Origin: Promethearchaeota archaeon
Lineage (GTDB): Archaea; Asgardarchaeota; Lokiarchaeia; Sigynarchaeales; SOKP01
Assembly: GCA_019057975.1 (NCBI GenBank)
Contig: JAHLWJ010000205.1
Location: forward strand, 1 to 7,773
Direction: 5' to 3'
Length of the DNA stretch: 7,773 bases
In this document: positions 6,187 to 7,773 of the stretch, one piece after another
Numbering within the stretch: the first letter of the stretch is position 1
Layout: the number at the start of each line of letters is the position of its first letter
Made by a program: the position numbers and the translations under genes
The notes under the pieces: generated by a model
Databases searched by the model: none
Seen by the model: only the letters and a program-made list of their open reading frames with translations
Told to the model about the DNA's origin: nothing

Positions 6187-6828
6187 ATGAATGATGATGA
6201 TATTTTAGAAAAGTTGAGAAATAGCATAGTTAAAGGAAATTCAGAAGAGGCGTTGGATTTTATTCATAAAGCAATTGATGCAAATATCGATCCAAAACTA
6301 ATATTAAATGAAGCCATAATTCGCGGTGCTGAAGAAGTAGGTATGAGGTACGAAGAAGGTGAATATTTTCTCGCTGATCTGCTCTTAGCAGCAGATACTA
6401 TGATTGATTGTATGGATGTTATTAGACCGAAATTAATAGAGGGAAAACATAAATCACTTGGCAAGATAGTAATTGGTACTCCTGAAGGAGACATTCATGA
6501 TATAGGTAAAAGTCTTGTTATCGCCCTATTGAAAGGTCAAGGGTTTGATGTAATAGATTTAGGAGTGGATGTTCCCCCTGAAAAATTTGTCGAAGTAGCG
6601 ACGAATGAGAATCCAGATATTATTGGAATAAGTGGATTATTAACCATGACAATTTCTAAAATGATAGAAACCGTTATTATGCTTAAAAGAAAGGGAATTA
6701 AGGCTAAAATAGTAGTAGGTGGAGGTATACTCTCTGAAGAAACTTGTAAGTATATCGGAGCTGATGCTTGGGCCAAAGATGGATGGAAAGGTGTAAAATT
6801 AATTAAAGATCTTATGGAGGTTAATTAA
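6187..6828 (+). CDS. Corrinoid (cobalamin-binding) methyl-carrier protein, MtbC/MttC/MtaC type
   Basis: This protein carries a methyl group on its corrinoid cobalt between a substrate-specific methyltransferase and a second methyltransferase. With 213 residues it has the normal family length. A four-helix cap (about 1-88) carries YEEGEYFLADLLLAADTM (55-72). A Rossmann-type B12 domain (about 91-210) has GDIHDIGKSLV (101-111), in which His104 of DxHxxG is the lower axial cobalt ligand, then SGLLTM (149-154) and VGGG (177-180), which bind the nucleotide tail. An in-frame TTG at 6163 and ATG at 6172 would extend it, but the ATG at 6187 matches the usual MxDxxILEKLR beginning and the TATA-like box. 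The next gene starts one base after the stop, so the pair forms an operon. Which methylated substrate is used cannot be told; no MttB, MtmB or MtaB partner is visible here. Confidence 0.93.
   Translation: MNDDDILEKLRNSIVKGNSEEALDFIHKAIDANIDPKLILNEAIIRGAEEVGMRYEEGEYFLADLLLAADTMIDCMDVIRPKLIEGKHKSLGKIVIGTPEGDIHDIGKSLVIALLKGQGFDVIDLGVDVPPEKFVEVATNENPDIIGISGLLTMTISKMIETVIMLKRKGIKAKIVVGGGILSEETCKYIGADAWAKDGWKGVKLIKDLMEVN
6816..6821 (+). promoter_or_regulatory. Shine-Dalgarno GGAGGT fixing the TTG start of the methyltransferase
   Basis: A perfect GGAGGT inside the last codons of the corrinoid gene stands eight bases before TTG at 6830. The nearby ATG at 6837 is out of frame. Confidence 0.75.
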
Positions 6829-6829
6829 A

Positions 6830-7773
6830 TTGCCACATGATTGGGAAGCATCTAGAAGAAGAATAAGGGCAACTATTGCGGGATCACGTGGAATTGATCG
6901 CGTACCATATTTTCCTATTGCATGTGAAGAAATAGTCTGCCGTGTATCAGGAAAAACTTTTCGAGAACTTTTATCTTCACCTAAGATTTATGGAAATGCC
7001 GTTATTATGACTTATGAGTTTTTAAAAGCTGATTCTCTTGCCATACCTACTGCTTACGCAGGTCCTGCTGAAGCTTTAGCTTTCGCAGAAGCCAATAATA
7101 AAGAAGACATAATAAAATGGTCTGATTATAAGGTGTTTATGGCAAAACAGGGCGCTATCTGTAAAACTGAGGAGGATATTGAAAAATTAGAAATCCCGGA
7201 TCATTGTAAGATATCACTATGGGATACTTGCATTTCTGCTGTAGATTTTATAAGAGAAAAAACAAGATATCCACAGAGCTGTGCACTTGGTATTTGGTCT
7301 GTTGTTCAGGAATTGAGGGGCGTACAGGCTTATAGAGATATGAGAAAGAATCCAGATCTATTGCTACAATTATGTGAAAAGGTATATCAATCTCAGATGG
7401 ATTTATACAATTTCTATAATGAAAGAGTAGGTCCTAGTCCAACAATATTCTTTACGGGGTATGCTTTTAACAAACATATGATGAGTTTCGAGGATGCGAT
7501 GAAGTATGAGGGACAGTTTATTAAAAGATTGCAGAATGAAACTAAAGCTAGAATAATGCTTCATAATTGTGGAACTTCACCTTATTTTGATGAAATGTGT
7601 GATAATCTTGATATATTCGCTATTAATGGCTCACACCCGCTAGATATTGAATATTGGGTGGGATTTAAAGAAAGACATCCGGGTGTAACAATAGTTGGAG
7701 CAAATATAGATGTGAGTAGGGAATTATTAAATGGTACACCTTTAGATGTTGAGGAAAAAGTAAAAGAAAACAT
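6830..7773 (+). CDS. Uroporphyrinogen-decarboxylase-fold methyltransferase, MtaA/MtbA type (partial, 3' end missing)
   Basis: Members with this context move a methyl group between a corrinoid protein and a thiol such as coenzyme M, or another acceptor, using zinc. The open frame runs for 314 codons without a stop and leaves the window. It begins DWEASRRRIRATIAG (4-18), then DRVPYFP (23-29), as in other family members. The middle holds LGIWSVVQELRG (153-164) at the family's GPFT-like position and MLHNCGTS (243-250), whose His245 and Cys247 match the HxC zinc ligands of MtaA/MtbA. GANIDVSRELLNGTP (290-304) is the usual closing segment. The third zinc cysteine is expected beyond the window edge. 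The TTG start, one base after the corrinoid gene, is supported by GGAGGT, so the two are co-translated partners. True uroporphyrinogen decarboxylase is unlikely given the HxC motif and neighbour. Substrate and acceptor are unknown. Confidence 0.88.
   Translation, partial: MPHDWEASRRRIRATIAGSRGIDRVPYFPIACEEIVCRVSGKTFRELLSSPKIYGNAVIMTYEFLKADSLAIPTAYAGPAEALAFAEANNKEDIIKWSDYKVFMAKQGAICKTEEDIEKLEIPDHCKISLWDTCISAVDFIREKTRYPQSCALGIWSVVQELRGVQAYRDMRKNPDLLLQLCEKVYQSQMDLYNFYNERVGPSPTIFFTGYAFNKHMMSFEDAMKYEGQFIKRLQNETKARIMLHNCGTSPYFDEMCDNLDIFAINGSHPLDIEYWVGFKERHPGVTIVGANIDVSRELLNGTPLDVEEKVKEN

Noticed and set aside
7582..7773. A minus-strand reading frame at the window edge
   Set aside because: The plus strand there encodes the conserved end of the UROD-fold methyltransferase, so this is a shadow.
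1..7773. CRISPR array, tRNA/rRNA genes, insertion sequences
   Set aside because: No regularly spaced repeats, no tRNA-like cloverleaf or GC-rich RNA block, and no transposase or terminal repeats are visible.

Overview
The window is AT-rich DNA that reads as archaeal. Several first genes have no Shine-Dalgarno site but a TATA-like box about 28 bases before the start codon, which suggests leaderless transcripts. Downstream or TTG-started genes carry clear Shine-Dalgarno sites (GGAGGT, GAGGT). T-tracts follow some genes. An ADP-forming acyl-CoA synthetase-type alpha chain and a corrinoid/UROD-fold methyltransferase pair fit an anaerobic archaeon. The low GC, the orphan membrane proteins and a long charged, polyproline-bearing membrane protein would suit a Lokiarchaeia-like Asgard archaeon, but no marker gene is present and this assignment is tentative.

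Layout. 56-1534 (minus): acyl-CoA synthetase (ADP-forming) alpha-chain homologue. 1535-1788: divergent intergenic region with a perfect 10-bp inverted repeat and two smaller dyads. 1789-2796 (plus): unrecognised protein with an N-terminal pair of membrane helices. 2970-4358 (plus): unrecognised protein with a charged segment, a proline-rich linker, a beta-rich region and a C-terminal pair of membrane helices. 4401-5291 (minus): LysR-type regulator. 5467-6072 (plus): DsrE-family and TusA-family genes, directly abutting. 6187-6828 (plus): corrinoid protein of the MtbC/MttC/MtaC type. 6830-7773 (plus, runs off the end): uroporphyrinogen-decarboxylase-fold methyltransferase of the MtaA/MtbA type.

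How the genes may work together. The right half (4401-7773) looks like one functional locus. A LysR regulator is divergent from two sulfur-relay proteins (DsrE and TusA families), and these are followed by a corrinoid methyl carrier and a methyltransferase. The two plus-strand pairs are probably separate transcription units: a T9 tract ends the first, and a TATA-like box precedes the second. The most interesting hypothesis is that sulfur (or selenium) carrier chemistry is coupled to corrinoid methyl transfer, for example in demethylating a methylated sulfur or selenium compound. This is inference from gene order and family identity. The left half has no obvious link to it, beyond the possibility that the acyl-CoA synthetase homologue serves general CoA-thioester metabolism.
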